A DNA stretch of 64,000 nucleotides from the NCBI GenBank assembly GCA_021793155.1, contig JAJYTF010000026.1, positions 1 to 64,000 of the forward strand, in the 5' to 3' direction. A program made the translations under genes and the position numbers. This document shows, one piece after another, positions 8,448-20,994 of this stretch. Source of the DNA: Pseudomonadota bacterium. Its GTDB lineage: Bacteria > Pseudomonadota > Alphaproteobacteria > Rhodospirillales > Magnetospirillaceae. Position 1 is the first letter of the stretch, and each line of letters begins with the position of its first letter. Under the pieces are notes generated by a model. It did no database searches, was not told the DNA's origin, and worked only from the letters and a program-made list of their open reading frames with translations.

Positions 8448-8488
8448 CCTTGGTGCTGTGGGACATCTGAATGTCCACGGCACTAAGG
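8448..8488 (-). terminator. Long hairpin at the end of the suf operon
   Basis: The segment 8448-8466 (CCTTGGTGCTG...GACAT) is nearly fully complementary to 8471-8488 (ATGTCC...CTAAGG), with one bulge and a 4-nt loop. It overlaps the sufT stop codon at 8483-8485. There is no long U-tract, but its strength and position suit transcription termination or 3' end protection of the suf mRNA. Confidence 0.5.
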
Positions 8489-8857
8489 CAGGTTCAGCGC
8501 CAACCTGGCGTCGGTGGACATGCGGTCCATGGTCCACGGCGGATCCCAGACCAGCGCCACGGTCACCACACCGACGCCGGGAAGCAGGGCGACGGTATTC
8601 GCCACCTGCTGCGGCATGGCCCCGGCCACCGGGCAACTGGGCGCGGTGAGGGTCATCTCGATATGGACCGTGCCGTCCTTTTGGACGTCGAGATTATAGA
8701 TCAAGCCGAGATCGAAAATGTTCACCGGGATCTCGGGATCATAGACCGTCGACAGGGCTTCGATCACATCCTCTTCATCAGCCGCCAGCAGACCCGGCTC
8801 CAACGGAGCGCCGGCTTCCGCGACAGTGGAGGAACCACCTAAATCCATCGCGTTCAT
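8483..8857 (-). CDS. sufT: SufT, Fe-S assembly accessory protein (MIP18/DUF59 family)
   Basis: A 124-residue protein. Residues 25-120 are a DUF59 domain with the conserved DPEIPVNIFDLGLIY and the LTAPSCPVAG segment carrying the family Cys. SufT proteins support Fe-S maturation or delivery, especially under high demand, and are typically the last suf gene. Its ATG overlaps the sufU stop (ATGA), showing translational coupling. The N-terminal 28 residues are variable. The stop lies inside a long hairpin. The assignment is firm from sequence and context. Confidence 0.92.
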   Translation of the reverse strand: MNAMDLGGSSTVAEAGAPLEPGLLAADEEDVIEALSTVYDPEIPVNIFDLGLIYNLDVQKDGTVHIEMTLTAPSCPVAGAMPQQVANTVALLPGVGVVTVALVWDPPWTMDRMSTDARLALNLP

Positions 8858-9311
8858 TCGGTTGTCACCTTCTGCTCGTCCTTAAGCGCCGCCACCAGGG
8901 TATGCCAGGCCAGCGTCGCGCATTTGACCCGAACCGGGTAATCCCGCACTCCGGCCAGAACATGCAGGCGATCCATCTCGTCCTCCAGTTCCTCGGAGGA
9001 TTCGACCTCGCCGCCGGTGGCCAAGGCATGGAAACTGGCGAAAAGCTCTTCCGCCTGCTTTTCGCTCTTGCCGACGATGACCTCGGTCATCAGCGAGGCG
9101 GACGCGGTCGAGATGGCGCATCCCTGCCCCTCGAACGACACGTCCTCGATCACGCCGTCGGCGTTGATCTTGAGGAAAACGATCAGCTTGTCGCCGCAAA
9201 GAGGATTCTCGCCGCGGGCGTGATGGTTGGCGTCCTCGATCATCCGGCGGTTCCGCGGATGCCGGCCGTGGTCAAGGATGACTTCCTGATAAAGATCGCG
9301 CAGATCGTCGC

Positions 9312-9315
<4 letters not shown>
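8854..9315 (-). CDS. sufU: SufU, SUF-system Zn sulfurtransferase / scaffold-type protein
   Basis: A 153-residue IscU-like protein of SufU type. The three Cys ligands are seen in NPLCGD, GQGCAIS and VKCATL, together with the Asp after the first Cys. The insertion between the second and third Cys (KQAEELFASFHAL...) is the SufU-specific region. In Bacillus-type systems SufU binds zinc and accepts persulfide sulfur from SufS, passing it to SufBCD; that role is inferred here. The start at 9315 overlaps the sufS stop (ATGA); upstream in-frame sequence to 9447 lies within sufS and is not used. SufE is absent from the operon, consistent with SufU being the SufS partner. Confidence 0.93.
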
Positions 9316-10542
<1,227 letters not shown>

Positions 10543-10562
<20 letters not shown>

Positions 10563-11805
10563 CGCTCCTCCTCGTCGCGTGGGCACCTTCCAGGCGCTCG
10601 CCGAGCACCGCGGCGAAGGCCTGGCGCACCGGCTCAACTTCGATCTGATCCAGCACTTCCGCGAGGAAGGCCTCGATCAGCAGATGACGGGCGGTCGCCT
10701 CGTCGATGCCACGGGCCCGCAGATAGAACAGTGCCGTTTCGTCGATGTCGCCGACCGTGCAGCCATGGCCGCATTTGACGTCGTCGGCATAAATCTCCAG
10801 TTCCGGCTTGCCGTCCATCTCGGCATGAGGCGACAGCAGCAAGGCCTTGCTGAGCTGGTGCGCATCGGTCTTCTGCGCGCCGCGCTGGACCAGCACCGTG
10901 CCCTGGTACACGCCGCGCGCCTGATCGTCGAGCACGCCCTTGAACACTTGGCGCGACGCGCCGCCGGGCGCCACATGGTTGACGAAGGTGGTGGTGTCGA
11001 GATGTTGCTGCCCGGCACCAAGATAGGCCCCGTCCAGCCCGAACGAGGCGTCCTGCCCGCCCAGCGCGGCATGCACCTCGTGGCGGGCCAGCCTGGCCCC
11101 GGTCTGCACCAGCACCCCGGCATAGCGCGCGCCGCCGGCCAGGGACACACCGGTCGTCGCCACGTGGACGGCATGCGCCGCTTCGTCCTGCTGCTTGTAA
11201 TGGTGCAACGAGGCGCCGTCGGCGAGCGCGATTTCCACTACGCTGTTGGAAAAATAGCTGCCCGATCCCAGATGCCGCTCGATCAGGGTAGCGGAACCGC
11301 CCTCCTCCACCACCACCAGGCAGCGCGGATGGAAGGCCACCGGCTCATCGCCGCCCTGGCCGAAGGACACGATCTCGAACGGCCGGTCGACCTTCACCCC
11401 GGCGCCGATGCGCAAGACCACGCCGTCGGCAAACAGCGCACTGTTCAGCGTCGCCAGCGATTTGGCATCGGCCGGGATCACCTGGCCGAGATGGGCCTGC
11501 ACCACTCCGGCGGAGAAGCCGCTGTCCAGGCGGTCGACGACAACGCCGGCTGGCAGCGGCTCGTCGGGCGCGGCGACCAGGTTGCCGTTGACCAGCAGCA
11601 GCCGGATGGTGTCGCCCAGCGGCGCCACTTCGGGCACGGCGCCCCGCGGCTGTTCGGCCAGGAGGAAAGAGCCAACGCCCAGTGCCGCGACGTCGGTGTA
11701 TTTCCATGCCTCGTCGCGTCGAGTCGGCAGGCCGGCGGCATCGGCCTTCGCCCGCGCCACCCGGCGCAGCGAGGCCAGCCAATCCGGATGGGATGTGCCC
11801 GTCAT
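10543..11805 (-). CDS. sufD: SufD, Fe-S assembly scaffold subunit
   Basis: A 420-residue SufB/SufD-family protein. The N-terminal TRRDEAWKYTDV motif is the classic SufD start, and the C-terminal half carries the beta-helix core with DDVKCGHGCTVGDIDE and FYLRARGI. SufD pairs with SufB and SufC in the SufBC2D scaffold that builds Fe-S clusters in the cytosol. Its start overlaps the sufC stop by 4 nt (ATGA), and its end overlaps sufS. Intact. Confidence 0.95.
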
Positions 11806-12550
11806 GCCGCCTGCCCCACGAACTGCGCGTAGCCGGAGCGTTCCAGTTCCAGCGCCAGGTCCTTGTCGCCGGTCTGGACGATGCGGCCGCCGGCCAGCAC
11901 ATGCACCTTGTCCGGCACGATGTAGTCGAGGATGCGCTGGTAGTGGGTGATCACCAGCATGGCCCGCTGGGGATTGCGGAAAGCGTCGACTGCTTCCGCC
12001 ACCACCCGCAAGGCGTCGATGTCGAGGCCGGAGTCGGTCTCGTCGAGGATCATGAAGCTGGGCTCCAGCAAGGCCATCTGCAGAGCCTCGTAGCGCTTCT
12101 TCTCGCCGCCCGAGAAGCCCGTGTTGACGGCGCGGCGCAGCATCTCTTCGCCGACCCCCAGCTCCTTGGCCTTTTTGCGCGCCAGCTTGAGGAACTGCAT
12201 GGCGTCCAACTCGGATTCACCGCGCGAGCGGCGCACCGCGTTGACCGCCGTCTTCAGGAAATTGACGCCGGTGACGCCGGGGATCTCCACCGGGTACTGA
12301 AAGGCCAGGAAGACGCCCTGGCGGGCCCGCTCCTCGATCTTCATCGCCAGCAGGTCCTGGCCCTTGTAGGTCGCCGAACCCGCGGTCACCTCGTAGCCGT
12401 CGCGCCCGGCCAGCACATAGGACAGGGTGCTTTTGCCCGAGCCGTTAGGGCCCATCACGGCATGGACCTCGCCCGCGGGCACGGTCAGGTCAATGCCTTT
12501 CAGAATTTCGCGGCCGTCGACCGACGCATGCAGGTTACGGATCTCGAGCA

Positions 12551-12551
<1 letters not shown>
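11802..12551 (-). CDS. sufC: SufC, Fe-S assembly ATPase
   Basis: A 249-residue ABC-type ATPase. Walker A is GPNGSGKST, the signature is FSGGEKKR, Walker B ends in ILDETDSGLDID, and the GRIVQTG switch end is present. The FSGGEKKR signature and DSGLDIDAL are characteristic of SufC rather than of transport ATPases. It powers conformational change in SufBC2D. The start shares one base with the sufB stop (TAATG). Intact. Confidence 0.96.
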
Positions 12552-13988
<1,437 letters not shown>

Positions 13989-13996
<8 letters not shown>

Positions 13997-14480
13997 GGCC
14001 AAACTCCATGCCTACCCCCGGAACCGCCAGATTTTCCGCTGCGTCGATGCCGCGGATGAAATCGAAGGGCGGCCGCGGCGCCGCCATTTCCACCAGGCTC
14101 ACCTGGCTCAATGCCTGTTCGATGGCCCGATTTACCGGATCCCAATGCCCGCGCAACGGACAGGACCGCTCGTGCTCGCAGCCGCCTTCCCCGCCTTCCA
14201 CGCAGTCGGTCAGTTCGACCGGACCCTCCAGGGCGAAGACGATATCGCGGGCCGAGATGGATGCCGCCGGCCGGGCCAGCCCATAACCGCCGCTGGCGCC
14301 GCGCTGGGCGCGCAGGATACCTTTCTGGGTCAGCAGCTTGAGCATCTTGCTGACGCTGGGCAGCGGCAGATGGGTTACCTCGGCCAGATGGGAGGCAGTG
14401 AACACCGCGCCCAACGGCCCGCGGGCCATTTGGCAAAGGATCACCACCCCATAATCGGTCATCCGGCTCAGCCGCACCAC
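13989..14480 (-). CDS. Rrf2/IscR-family transcriptional regulator of the suf operon
   Basis: A 163-residue winged-helix regulator. The DNA-binding half ([15 protein letters not shown]... [13 protein letters not shown], residues about 5-60) is typical of Rrf2. The three cysteines in [10 protein letters not shown] and RSCPL are placed like the [2Fe-2S] ligands of IscR. It matches the SUF-associated Rrf2 subgroup that represses sufB and downstream genes when Fe-S supply is adequate (family knowledge; here inferred). Start codons are GTG: 14486, 14480 and 14477 are in frame. I chose 14480, which puts GAAAGG at a usable distance. The gene begins 12 bp from a perfect palindrome, so it probably autoregulates. 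Confidence 0.92.
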
Positions 14481-14491
14481 CAGCACCTTTC

Positions 14492-14516
14492 AATCAGGAC
14501 CAATTCAGTCCTGATT
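14492..14516 (-). promoter_or_regulatory. Candidate operator for the Rrf2 regulator
   Basis: AATCAGGAC at 14492-14500 and GTCCTGATT at 14508-14516 are perfect 9-bp inverted repeats separated by CAATTCA. The palindrome lies directly upstream of the regulator start, where RNA polymerase or the ribosome would be blocked. Rrf2/IscR dimers bind palindromes of about this length. No second copy was noticed in the window. Confidence 0.65.
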
Positions 14517-14894
14517 ACAATAGTGGGTCTTATGGTTGGGTTGCAAGCCTCAAACACATTTAATTTTTCAAATATGACATTTGGCGAGGCCCGCGCTGCG
14601 AAGCGCCGATCTGCCGCCGTAGCCCCGGCTTGCGCAGAGAAGAGGCGAAAGAACATGGGGTAGCCCCAATACCGCCGACGTCAAATTTCGACATCGCTTC
14701 GGTGCGCCGGCAAGACACCGAGCGGGCCCGTTTCATCCAGCAGGGTCGGCCGCCCACCCCTTTTACGACTGGCGATGACGGCGCTCGGCTCAACGGCATT
14801 GGAGCCAGAACATCCAGGCTTCCCCGCCTGTTCATCCCTTGCCCGATGCCGCCGGCGGACCGCCGGTCGATCTTTCGCGAGGGGAACGGCGGAC
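14517..14894. other. Intergenic region between the suf operon and the RND operon
   Basis: 378 bp between divergent operons. It must contain the suf promoter (adjacent to the palindrome, AT-rich at 14517-14580) and the RND promoter. No gene, hairpin of note or repeat was recognised. Confidence 0.4.
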
Positions 14895-17800
14895 ATGCTG
14901 TGGATCGTCCAGGTCGCTCTGCGGCGCCCATATACGTTCATCGTGCTGGCGATCGTCATCGCCTTGTTCGGTGGACTTTCGGCGCTGCGCATGCCGACCG
15001 ACATCTTCCCCAATATCAACATTCCCGTGGTCAGTGTGGTCTGGACCTATACGGGCTTGCTTCCGAGCGACATGTCGGGTCGCGTCATCTACTACTATGA
15101 ACGGACCCTGAGCGCCCAGGTCGCCGACATCGAGCACATGGAGTCGGAGTCGTTGAGCGGCTATGGCGTGGTCAAGATCTTCTTCCACCCGGGTGTCAAT
15201 ATCGCCTCGTCGCTGGCGCAGGTGACGGCGGCATCGCAGACGGTCCTCAAGCTGTTGCCGCCCGGAATCACACCACCGGTGGTCCTCAGCTACAACGCTT
15301 CGAGCGTGCCGGTACTGCAGCTGGCGCTGTCGAGCGACAAGCTGCCTCAAATGCGGCTTTTCGATTATGGACAGAACTTCATCCGGCCGCAGTTGGCGAC
15401 CGTCGAGGGATCGGCCATCCCCAGCCCCTATGGCGGCAAGATCCTTCAGGCCCAGGTGGACCTCGACCAGCGCGCCATGCAGGCCGAAGGCGTCTCGGCC
15501 GAGGACGTCCTCCGGGCCATCTCCGCGCAGAACCTGATCCTGCCGGCAGGCGACGAAAAGATCGGAGATTTCGATTGGAACGTCGCACTGAACGCCAGTC
15601 CGATCCAACTCGACCACCTGAACGACCTGCCGCTCAAAAAGGCCAACGGAACCGTCATCTATCTCCGCGACGTCTCCTATGTGCATCACGGCTTTCCGCC
15701 TCAAACCAACATCGTTCGCGTCGATGGCGGCAAGGCCGTGCTGATGACCATCCTGAAAAGCGGCACGGCCTCGACCCTGAAGATCATCGAGGGGGTCAAG
15801 GCGCTCCTTCCGCGCATCGAGAAAGGTCTGCCGCCCAGCCTGAAAGTCGACGCGGTGGGCGATCAGTCGGTCTTCGTCAAGGCTGCCGTGACCGGCGTCA
15901 TCCGCGAAGCGGGGATGGCCGCGGCCCTGGTGGGGGGAATGATCCTGCTGTTTCTCGGCAGCTGGCGGTCGACCGTGGTGATCCTGATCGAAATCCCGCT
16001 GGCCATGATGTTCGCCCTGACGGCTTTGTCGGCGCTCGGCGAGACCATGAACGTGATGACGCTGGGCGGCCTTGCACTGGCGGTGGGCATCCTGGTCGAC
16101 GATGGCACCGTCACCATCGAGAACATCAACTGGCATCTGGACCAGGGCAAGGCCATCGAGCCCGCCATCCTGGACGGAGCCCGACAGATCGTGGTCCCGG
16201 CCTTCGTCACCCTGCTCTGCCTTTGCATCGTTTTCGTGCCGATGTTCCAACTCGGCGGTGTCGCCGGCTATTTATTCCGCCCCATGGCCGAGGCCGTGGT
16301 GCTGGCCTTGATCGGTTCCTTCACCCTGTCCCGCACGCTGGTCCCGACCATGGCCCGCTATCTCCTGGCGGGCCAACAGGAGAAGCACGCGCCCGAGAGC
16401 CATACCGAACAGCAGGCCCCACGGCGATCGCGCAATCCTCTCAAGCGGTTCCAACAAGGATTCGAAGCCGGCTTCGAGAAAGTTCGCGACGTCTATCGGG
16501 CGCTGCTCTCGCTGGCATTGGGCCACCCTCGGACGTTCATCGCCGGATTTCTGATTTGCGTCGTTCTGTCGTTCGGTCTGGCGCCGTTCCTTGGAGAGAA
16601 TTTTTTTCCAGCCGTCGACGCCGGCCAGATCCTCATGCATGTTCGTGCCCAGCCCGGCACCCGCATCGAGGAAACGGCCCGTCAGTGCGACCTGATCGAG
16701 CAGTCCGTCCGTCGCATCATTCCCCCTGATCAGCTCCACAATATCGTCGACAACATCGGCCTGCCCTTCTCGGGCATCAACATGGCTTACGCCAACACCG
16801 GAACCATCGGGCCCGAAGATGCCGACGTGCTGATTTCCCTGAACGCCAACCACGGACCGACGGCATCGTTCGTCAAACAGCTCCGGGGCACGCTGCCGGG
16901 CCAGTTTCCAGGAACCACCTTCGCCTTCCTGCCGGCCGACATCACATCGCAAATTCTGAACTTCGGCCTGCCCGCCCCGATCGACGTCCAGGTCATCGGG
17001 AACAACGAGGATGCCAACTACGCTTACGCCACCGACCTCTATAAGCGGATCCGGCGGCTCTCCGGCATCGCCGACACGCGCATCCAGCAGACTTTCAGCT
17101 ATCCGCAGATCAACGTGGACGTCGACCGTTCCCTCGCCCGCCTGGTCGGCCTTTCCCAGCGGGACGTGGCCGACAGCCTGCTCGTCACGCTGTCGGGCAG
17201 CAGCCAGATCAAACCCAATTTCTGGCTGGATACGAGAACCGGCGTGTCCTATCCGATCGTCGCCCAAATGCCCCAATACCGCATCGACAACCTTTCCGAC
17301 CTGGACAACGTACCGATCACCTCATCCCATACCCGCAGCCCCCAGTTTCTGGGCGGCCTCGCCAATATCGAGCCGGGGCCCAGCGCGGGCCTGGTATCGC
17401 ATTATGACGTGGAACCGGTCATGGATATCTACGCCGCGGTGCAAGGGCGCGATCTTGGCGCCGTCGCGCGCGACGTGCAGCGCGTCCTGAACCAGACCGC
17501 CAAAAAGGTTCCTCCCGGTTCCTATGTGGCGGTGCGGGGTCAGGTCCAGACCATGAAGACCGCCTACAGCCAGTTGTATTTCGGCCTGGCGGGCGCCATC
17601 GTCCTGATCTATCTGGTGATCGTGGTCAATTTCCAATCCTGGACCGACCCCTTCATCATCATCACGGCGCTGCCGGGAGCCTTGGCGGGCATTGTCTGGA
17701 TGCTGTTCCTGACCGGCACCACGCTGTCCGTCCCGGCCCTTACCGGCGCCATCATGTGCATGGGCATCGCCACTGCCAACAGCATCCTGCTGGTCAGTTT

Positions 17801-18101
17801 CGCGCGGGAAAGGATGGGCGAGGGCGCCGATTCGACGGCCGCCGCGCTTGATGCGGGAACCATCCGCCTCCGCCCCGTGCTGATGACCGCGCTCGCCATG
17901 ATCATCGGCATGCTGCCCATGGCCTTTGCCCTGGGTGAAGGCGGCGAACAGAATGCGCCGCTGGGCCGCGCCGTGATCGGCGGGCTGCTCGTCGCCACGA
18001 TCGCCACGCTGTTCTTCGTTCCCTCCGTTTTCGCCTTCCTCCACCGCCGGCACGGCGCCAATCCTGCCGAGACGACATCGTCCCCCCGGCCGACGGAATG
18101 A
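14895..18101 (+). CDS. RND-family efflux permease (AcrB/HAE1 type)
   Basis: A 1068-residue inner-membrane pump. The N-terminal transmembrane helix, the IFPNINIPVVSV segment and two large periplasmic loops are present. The proton-relay pair is seen in VGILVDDGTVTIENI of TM4. The helix bundles around 340-550 and 880-1050 give the expected 12 membrane segments. Such pumps expel drugs, solvents, metals or metabolites using the proton gradient. The start at 14895 (MLWIVQ) is where homology begins and has GAGGGGAACGG upstream. It is followed after 37 bp by its adaptor gene. No outer-membrane TolC-type gene is in the operon, so a TolC encoded elsewhere is presumably used. The substrate is unknown. 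Confidence 0.93.
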   Translation: MLWIVQVALRRPYTFIVLAIVIALFGGLSALRMPTDIFPNINIPVVSVVWTYTGLLPSDMSGRVIYYYERTLSAQVADIEHMESESLSGYGVVKIFFHPGVNIASSLAQVTAASQTVLKLLPPGITPPVVLSYNASSVPVLQLALSSDKLPQMRLFDYGQNFIRPQLATVEGSAIPSPYGGKILQAQVDLDQRAMQAEGVSAEDVLRAISAQNLILPAGDEKIGDFDWNVALNASPIQLDHLNDLPLKKANGTVIYLRDVSYVHHGFPPQTNIVRVDGGKAVLMTILKSGTASTLKIIEGVKALLPRIEKGLPPSLKVDAVGDQSVFVKAAVTGVIREAGMAAALVGGMILLFLGSWRSTVVILIEIPLAMMFALTALSALGETMNVMTLGGLALAVGILVDDGTVTIENINWHLDQGKAIEPAILDGARQIVVPAFVTLLCLCIVFVPMFQLGGVAGYLFRPMAEAVVLALIGSFTLSRTLVPTMARYLLAGQQEKHAPESHTEQQAPRRSRNPLKRFQQGFEAGFEKVRDVYRALLSLALGHPRTFIAGFLICVVLSFGLAPFLGENFFPAVDAGQILMHVRAQPGTRIEETARQCDLIEQSVRRIIPPDQLHNIVDNIGLPFSGINMAYANTGTIGPEDADVLISLNANHGPTASFVKQLRGTLPGQFPGTTFAFLPADITSQILNFGLPAPIDVQVIGNNEDANYAYATDLYKRIRRLSGIADTRIQQTFSYPQINVDVDRSLARLVGLSQRDVADSLLVTLSGSSQIKPNFWLDTRTGVSYPIVAQMPQYRIDNLSDLDNVPITSSHTRSPQFLGGLANIEPGPSAGLVSHYDVEPVMDIYAAVQGRDLGAVARDVQRVLNQTAKKVPPGSYVAVRGQVQTMKTAYSQLYFGLAGAIVLIYLVIVVNFQSWTDPFIIITALPGALAGIVWMLFLTGTTLSVPALTGAIMCMGIATANSILLVSFARERMGEGADSTAAALDAGTIRLRPVLMTALAMIIGMLPMAFALGEGGEQNAPLGRAVIGGLLVATIATLFFVPSVFAFLHRRHGANPAETTSSPRPTE

Positions 18102-18138
18102 ACGAGGAGACCCACTATTGACGGCGGAGGCCCGCAAA

Positions 18139-19350
18139 ATGAACCGGCACGGAGATACCGCGTCGCCGCGCTTGCGCAGGAATCTGCGCTTGGCGGGTGT
18201 GGCAGCGATCATCCTCGCCGTTGGAGCCGCCGCCATCGGCATCGTCGGGCGGCATCGGAATGAAACACAAGTCAGGCAATGGACCGAGAAAGAGGCGACA
18301 CCCACGGTCTCGACGGTCACGCCGCAGCGCGGGCCGGCGACTCGAACCCTCATATTGCCCGGCACGATCCAGGCCTGGTACGAGGCGCCCATTTATGCGC
18401 GGGTCGATGGCTATCTGAAGAACTGGTATTATGACTACGGGGCTCAGGTGAAGAAAGGCGCGCTCCTGGCGGAGATCGACACACCGGACCTTGACGCCGC
18501 CCTGGCCGCCGCAAAAGGGCGTCTCAATTCGGCGAAATCGGTGGTTGGGGTCCGACAGGCGCAGATGGAATTCGCCAAGACCACCTATGACCGATGGCGC
18601 GGCTCGCCCCGCGGGGTCGTATCGATCCAGGAACTGGAAAGCAAGAAAGCGGATTACCGCAGCGCTGTCGCCGATCTCACGGCGGCCATCGCCAATGTCA
18701 CCGCCGACCAGGGCAATGTCGACCGACTCGAAGCGCTGGAAGGTTTCAAGCGCATCATCGCGCCTTTCGACGGCATCGTCACGGCGCGCGAGACCGACAT
18801 CGGCGCCCTCATCAACGCCGGCAGTGGGCACGGTCCCGAACTGTTCAGGGTGGCCGACGTCCACGAAATGCGCATTTACGTGGACGTGCCCCAGCAGATG
18901 TCGGCCGGCGTCAAATCCGGCCTTCCCGCGACGCTCCATCTGCCTCAATATCCGCGGAAGACCTTCACGGCCACCGTCGCCACCACGTCGCAGGCCATTC
19001 AACAGGCATCGCGCACGCTGCTGGTCGAATTGCATGCCGACAATCCCGTCGGTGAACTCCAGGTCGGCTCCTATGCCGAGGTCCATTTCCATCTCGAGGC
19101 CGGCGCCGACGTGCTGCGCATTCCCACCAGCGCGCTGCTGTTCCGCAAAGGCGGGCTGAAGGTGGCGGTGCTGGGTCCGGACAACAAGGTCGAACTGCGA
19201 CATGTCGAATTAGGCCGCGATCTCGGAACCAATGTGGATGTACTGTCCGGTATCAGCCCCACCGACCGGGTCATCAACCACCCGCCCGATTCGCTGGCCG
19301 AAGGGGAAATCGTCAACGTCACCGGCGAGAGCCACCCGCCCCCCGACTGA
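18139..19350 (+). CDS. RND efflux periplasmic adaptor (membrane fusion protein)
   Basis: A 403-residue adaptor. One N-terminal membrane anchor (residues about 18-37) is followed by the barrel-sandwich motif YARVDGYLKNWYYDYGAQVKKG. Then come a coiled-coil hairpin (about 115-190), a second lipoyl half (RIIAPFDGIVTARETDIGALI) and a beta-barrel with a membrane-proximal end. It bridges the RND pump to an outer-membrane channel. ATG 18139 has GGAGG eight bases upstream; a TTG at 18118 with GAGGAG upstream is a competing start adding seven residues. Downstream of and probably co-transcribed with the permease. Confidence 0.9.
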   Translation: MNRHGDTASPRLRRNLRLAGVAAIILAVGAAAIGIVGRHRNETQVRQWTEKEATPTVSTVTPQRGPATRTLILPGTIQAWYEAPIYARVDGYLKNWYYDYGAQVKKGALLAEIDTPDLDAALAAAKGRLNSAKSVVGVRQAQMEFAKTTYDRWRGSPRGVVSIQELESKKADYRSAVADLTAAIANVTADQGNVDRLEALEGFKRIIAPFDGIVTARETDIGALINAGSGHGPELFRVADVHEMRIYVDVPQQMSAGVKSGLPATLHLPQYPRKTFTATVATTSQAIQQASRTLLVELHADNPVGELQVGSYAEVHFHLEAGADVLRIPTSALLFRKGGLKVAVLGPDNKVELRHVELGRDLGTNVDVLSGISPTDRVINHPPDSLAEGEIVNVTGESHPPPD

Positions 19351-19457
19351 TCCGCAGGTTATACGGCCCTAAATCCGCCACCTTCGCGGCATCATCTGTT
19401 GCATCGGTCGAACCGTTCGACGACAGTGTGTGTTCACTATCGCTGCGGGAGGTCGCC

Positions 19458-20915
19458 ATGGGCTGTCCTTCCATCCCCGCTATCGTTCTCGCCGCCGTTA
19501 TCGTTCTAATCATCGGCGGAAGCTTCGGGATGTATATGGCGAACCTCTATAAGACGGTCTCCGCCGCCAAAGCAGCCCCCCCCGCCGACAGCGACCAAGG
19601 CAAACGACAGTTGCGCTGGGGCAGGCCGGGCATCCTACGCCGCCAACTGGCCGAGCGCCTGGGATTCGGCGGCCTGGCGATCGCAGCGGCACTGGGCGGC
19701 GCCGTGCTGTGGAGCGACCTCGGCCGGATCGACAAGGCGCTCCTCTCCTTGGCCAAGGCCGACGCCGCGCGGTTGTCCCCCGGTCTTCCCGAGGATCTGG
19801 AGGCCCTTGACGCGGAAGCCCGCAGCGCCGTTGAAGACCGGCTGAAGGCCTTCATTACCGCCGGCTCGGCCAATCCCGACGGCCGTTTTGCCGTTGCCAG
19901 CATCTATGACCTGCACCACCGCCTGGTCGCCGACAGCGTCGCGCCGGACCGTGTCGAGGCGGCGGACGTCCTTTCGTTTCCCCGCCACCGGGCCATCGGT
20001 GGCGAAAAAGCATGGCATACCGCCCGACTGGTTTCGGGCCAGCTTTATCTGCTGGTGGCGACACCGCTCTACCGGCCCGACGGAAAGCAGAACGGCTGGT
20101 TCGAGGGGATCTATCATCTCCCCCGGCCGATCCTGAGCCGCATCGTGGTAGTCGAGCTGCGCACGACCATGCTGGTCATCGTCGCGGTGCTTGCCACCAC
20201 CGCCCTCCTGTATCCGGTCATCTCGGGCCTCAACCACGGCCTGTTTACCCGTTCGCAGGCCCTGCTGCAGGCCAATCTCGGCACCCTGGAAGCGCTCGGC
20301 AGCGCCATCGCCAAGCGCGACAGCGACACCAACAGCCACAATTACCGGGTCGCCCTGATCGCCGTACGCCTGGCCGAGGCGGCGGGGCTGCAGCGCCAGC
20401 AGGTGCGGGCGCTGATCAAGGGAGCCTTCCTCCACGACCTCGGCAAGCTGGCAATTCCCGACGCGGTCCTGCTGAAGCCAGCCCGCCTGGACGAGGCCGA
20501 ATTCGCCGTGATGAAGACCCATGTCGCCCACGGGCTCGATATCGTCAATCACCTGGACTGGTTGGCCGATGCCGCCGACGTGGTCGGCTGCCATCATGAA
20601 TGGTATGACGGCTCGGGCTATCCGCGTGGCCTCAAAGGTGAGGAAATTCCCCTTATCGCCCGCATTTTCAGTATCGCCGACGTGTTCGACGCACTGACCT
20701 CGCGGCGCCCGTACAAAGTGCCGTTCCCGTTGGACAAGGCGGTGGACCTGCTGGAACAGGGCCGCGGCACCCATTTCGATCCACGCCTGCTCGACAAGTT
20801 GTTGGAGCTGGCGCCGCGGCTGTATGCGGACCTGGCGGGCCGCGAAGACGCCGGCCTGGAGAGCGAGCTGCACGCGGTGACGCAGGCCTATTTCGCCGAG
20901 ACGGTATTCGGTTAG
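19458..20915 (+). CDS. Membrane-bound HD-GYP domain protein
   Basis: A 485-residue protein. There is a short N-terminal membrane segment (about 5-28) and a second near 70-88. A periplasmic sensor region at about 88-235 is followed by a third membrane segment near 240-262. The HD-GYP domain covers 285-470, with NSHNYRVA, LHDLGKLAIP, THVAHG, CHHEWYDGSGYP and RPYK. All metal and GYP motifs are intact, so c-di-GMP phosphodiesterase activity is expected. The ATG at 19458 follows GGGAGG at ideal spacing; an upstream in-frame start at 19428 lacks support. It lies 107 bp beyond the RND adaptor on the same strand and may or may not share its transcript. Confidence 0.87.
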   Translation: MGCPSIPAIVLAAVIVLIIGGSFGMYMANLYKTVSAAKAAPPADSDQGKRQLRWGRPGILRRQLAERLGFGGLAIAAALGGAVLWSDLGRIDKALLSLAKADAARLSPGLPEDLEALDAEARSAVEDRLKAFITAGSANPDGRFAVASIYDLHHRLVADSVAPDRVEAADVLSFPRHRAIGGEKAWHTARLVSGQLYLLVATPLYRPDGKQNGWFEGIYHLPRPILSRIVVVELRTTMLVIVAVLATTALLYPVISGLNHGLFTRSQALLQANLGTLEALGSAIAKRDSDTNSHNYRVALIAVRLAEAAGLQRQQVRALIKGAFLHDLGKLAIPDAVLLKPARLDEAEFAVMKTHVAHGLDIVNHLDWLADAADVVGCHHEWYDGSGYPRGLKGEEIPLIARIFSIADVFDALTSRRPYKVPFPLDKAVDLLEQGRGTHFDPRLLDKLLELAPRLYADLAGREDAGLESELHAVTQAYFAETVFG

Positions 20916-20973
20916 GGCGGGAAGGGGCTGCCGCGCCCTCTTGTCATCTCGAACGGGGCCGAGGCATTTCCTG

Positions 20974-20994
20974 AGCCCAAATGGAACCTGGGCT
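20974..20994. terminator. Weak hairpin between convergent genes
   Basis: AGCCCA at 20974-20979 pairs with TGGGCT at 20989-20994, followed by TATTCC on the plus strand. It overlaps the end of the phosphatase gene. This is a plausible but weak terminator for the HD-GYP gene. Confidence 0.25.

Noticed and set aside
14775-14894. Upstream start for the RND permease
   Set aside because: The extra 40 residues are not membrane-like and precede the family's usual beginning MLWIVQ.
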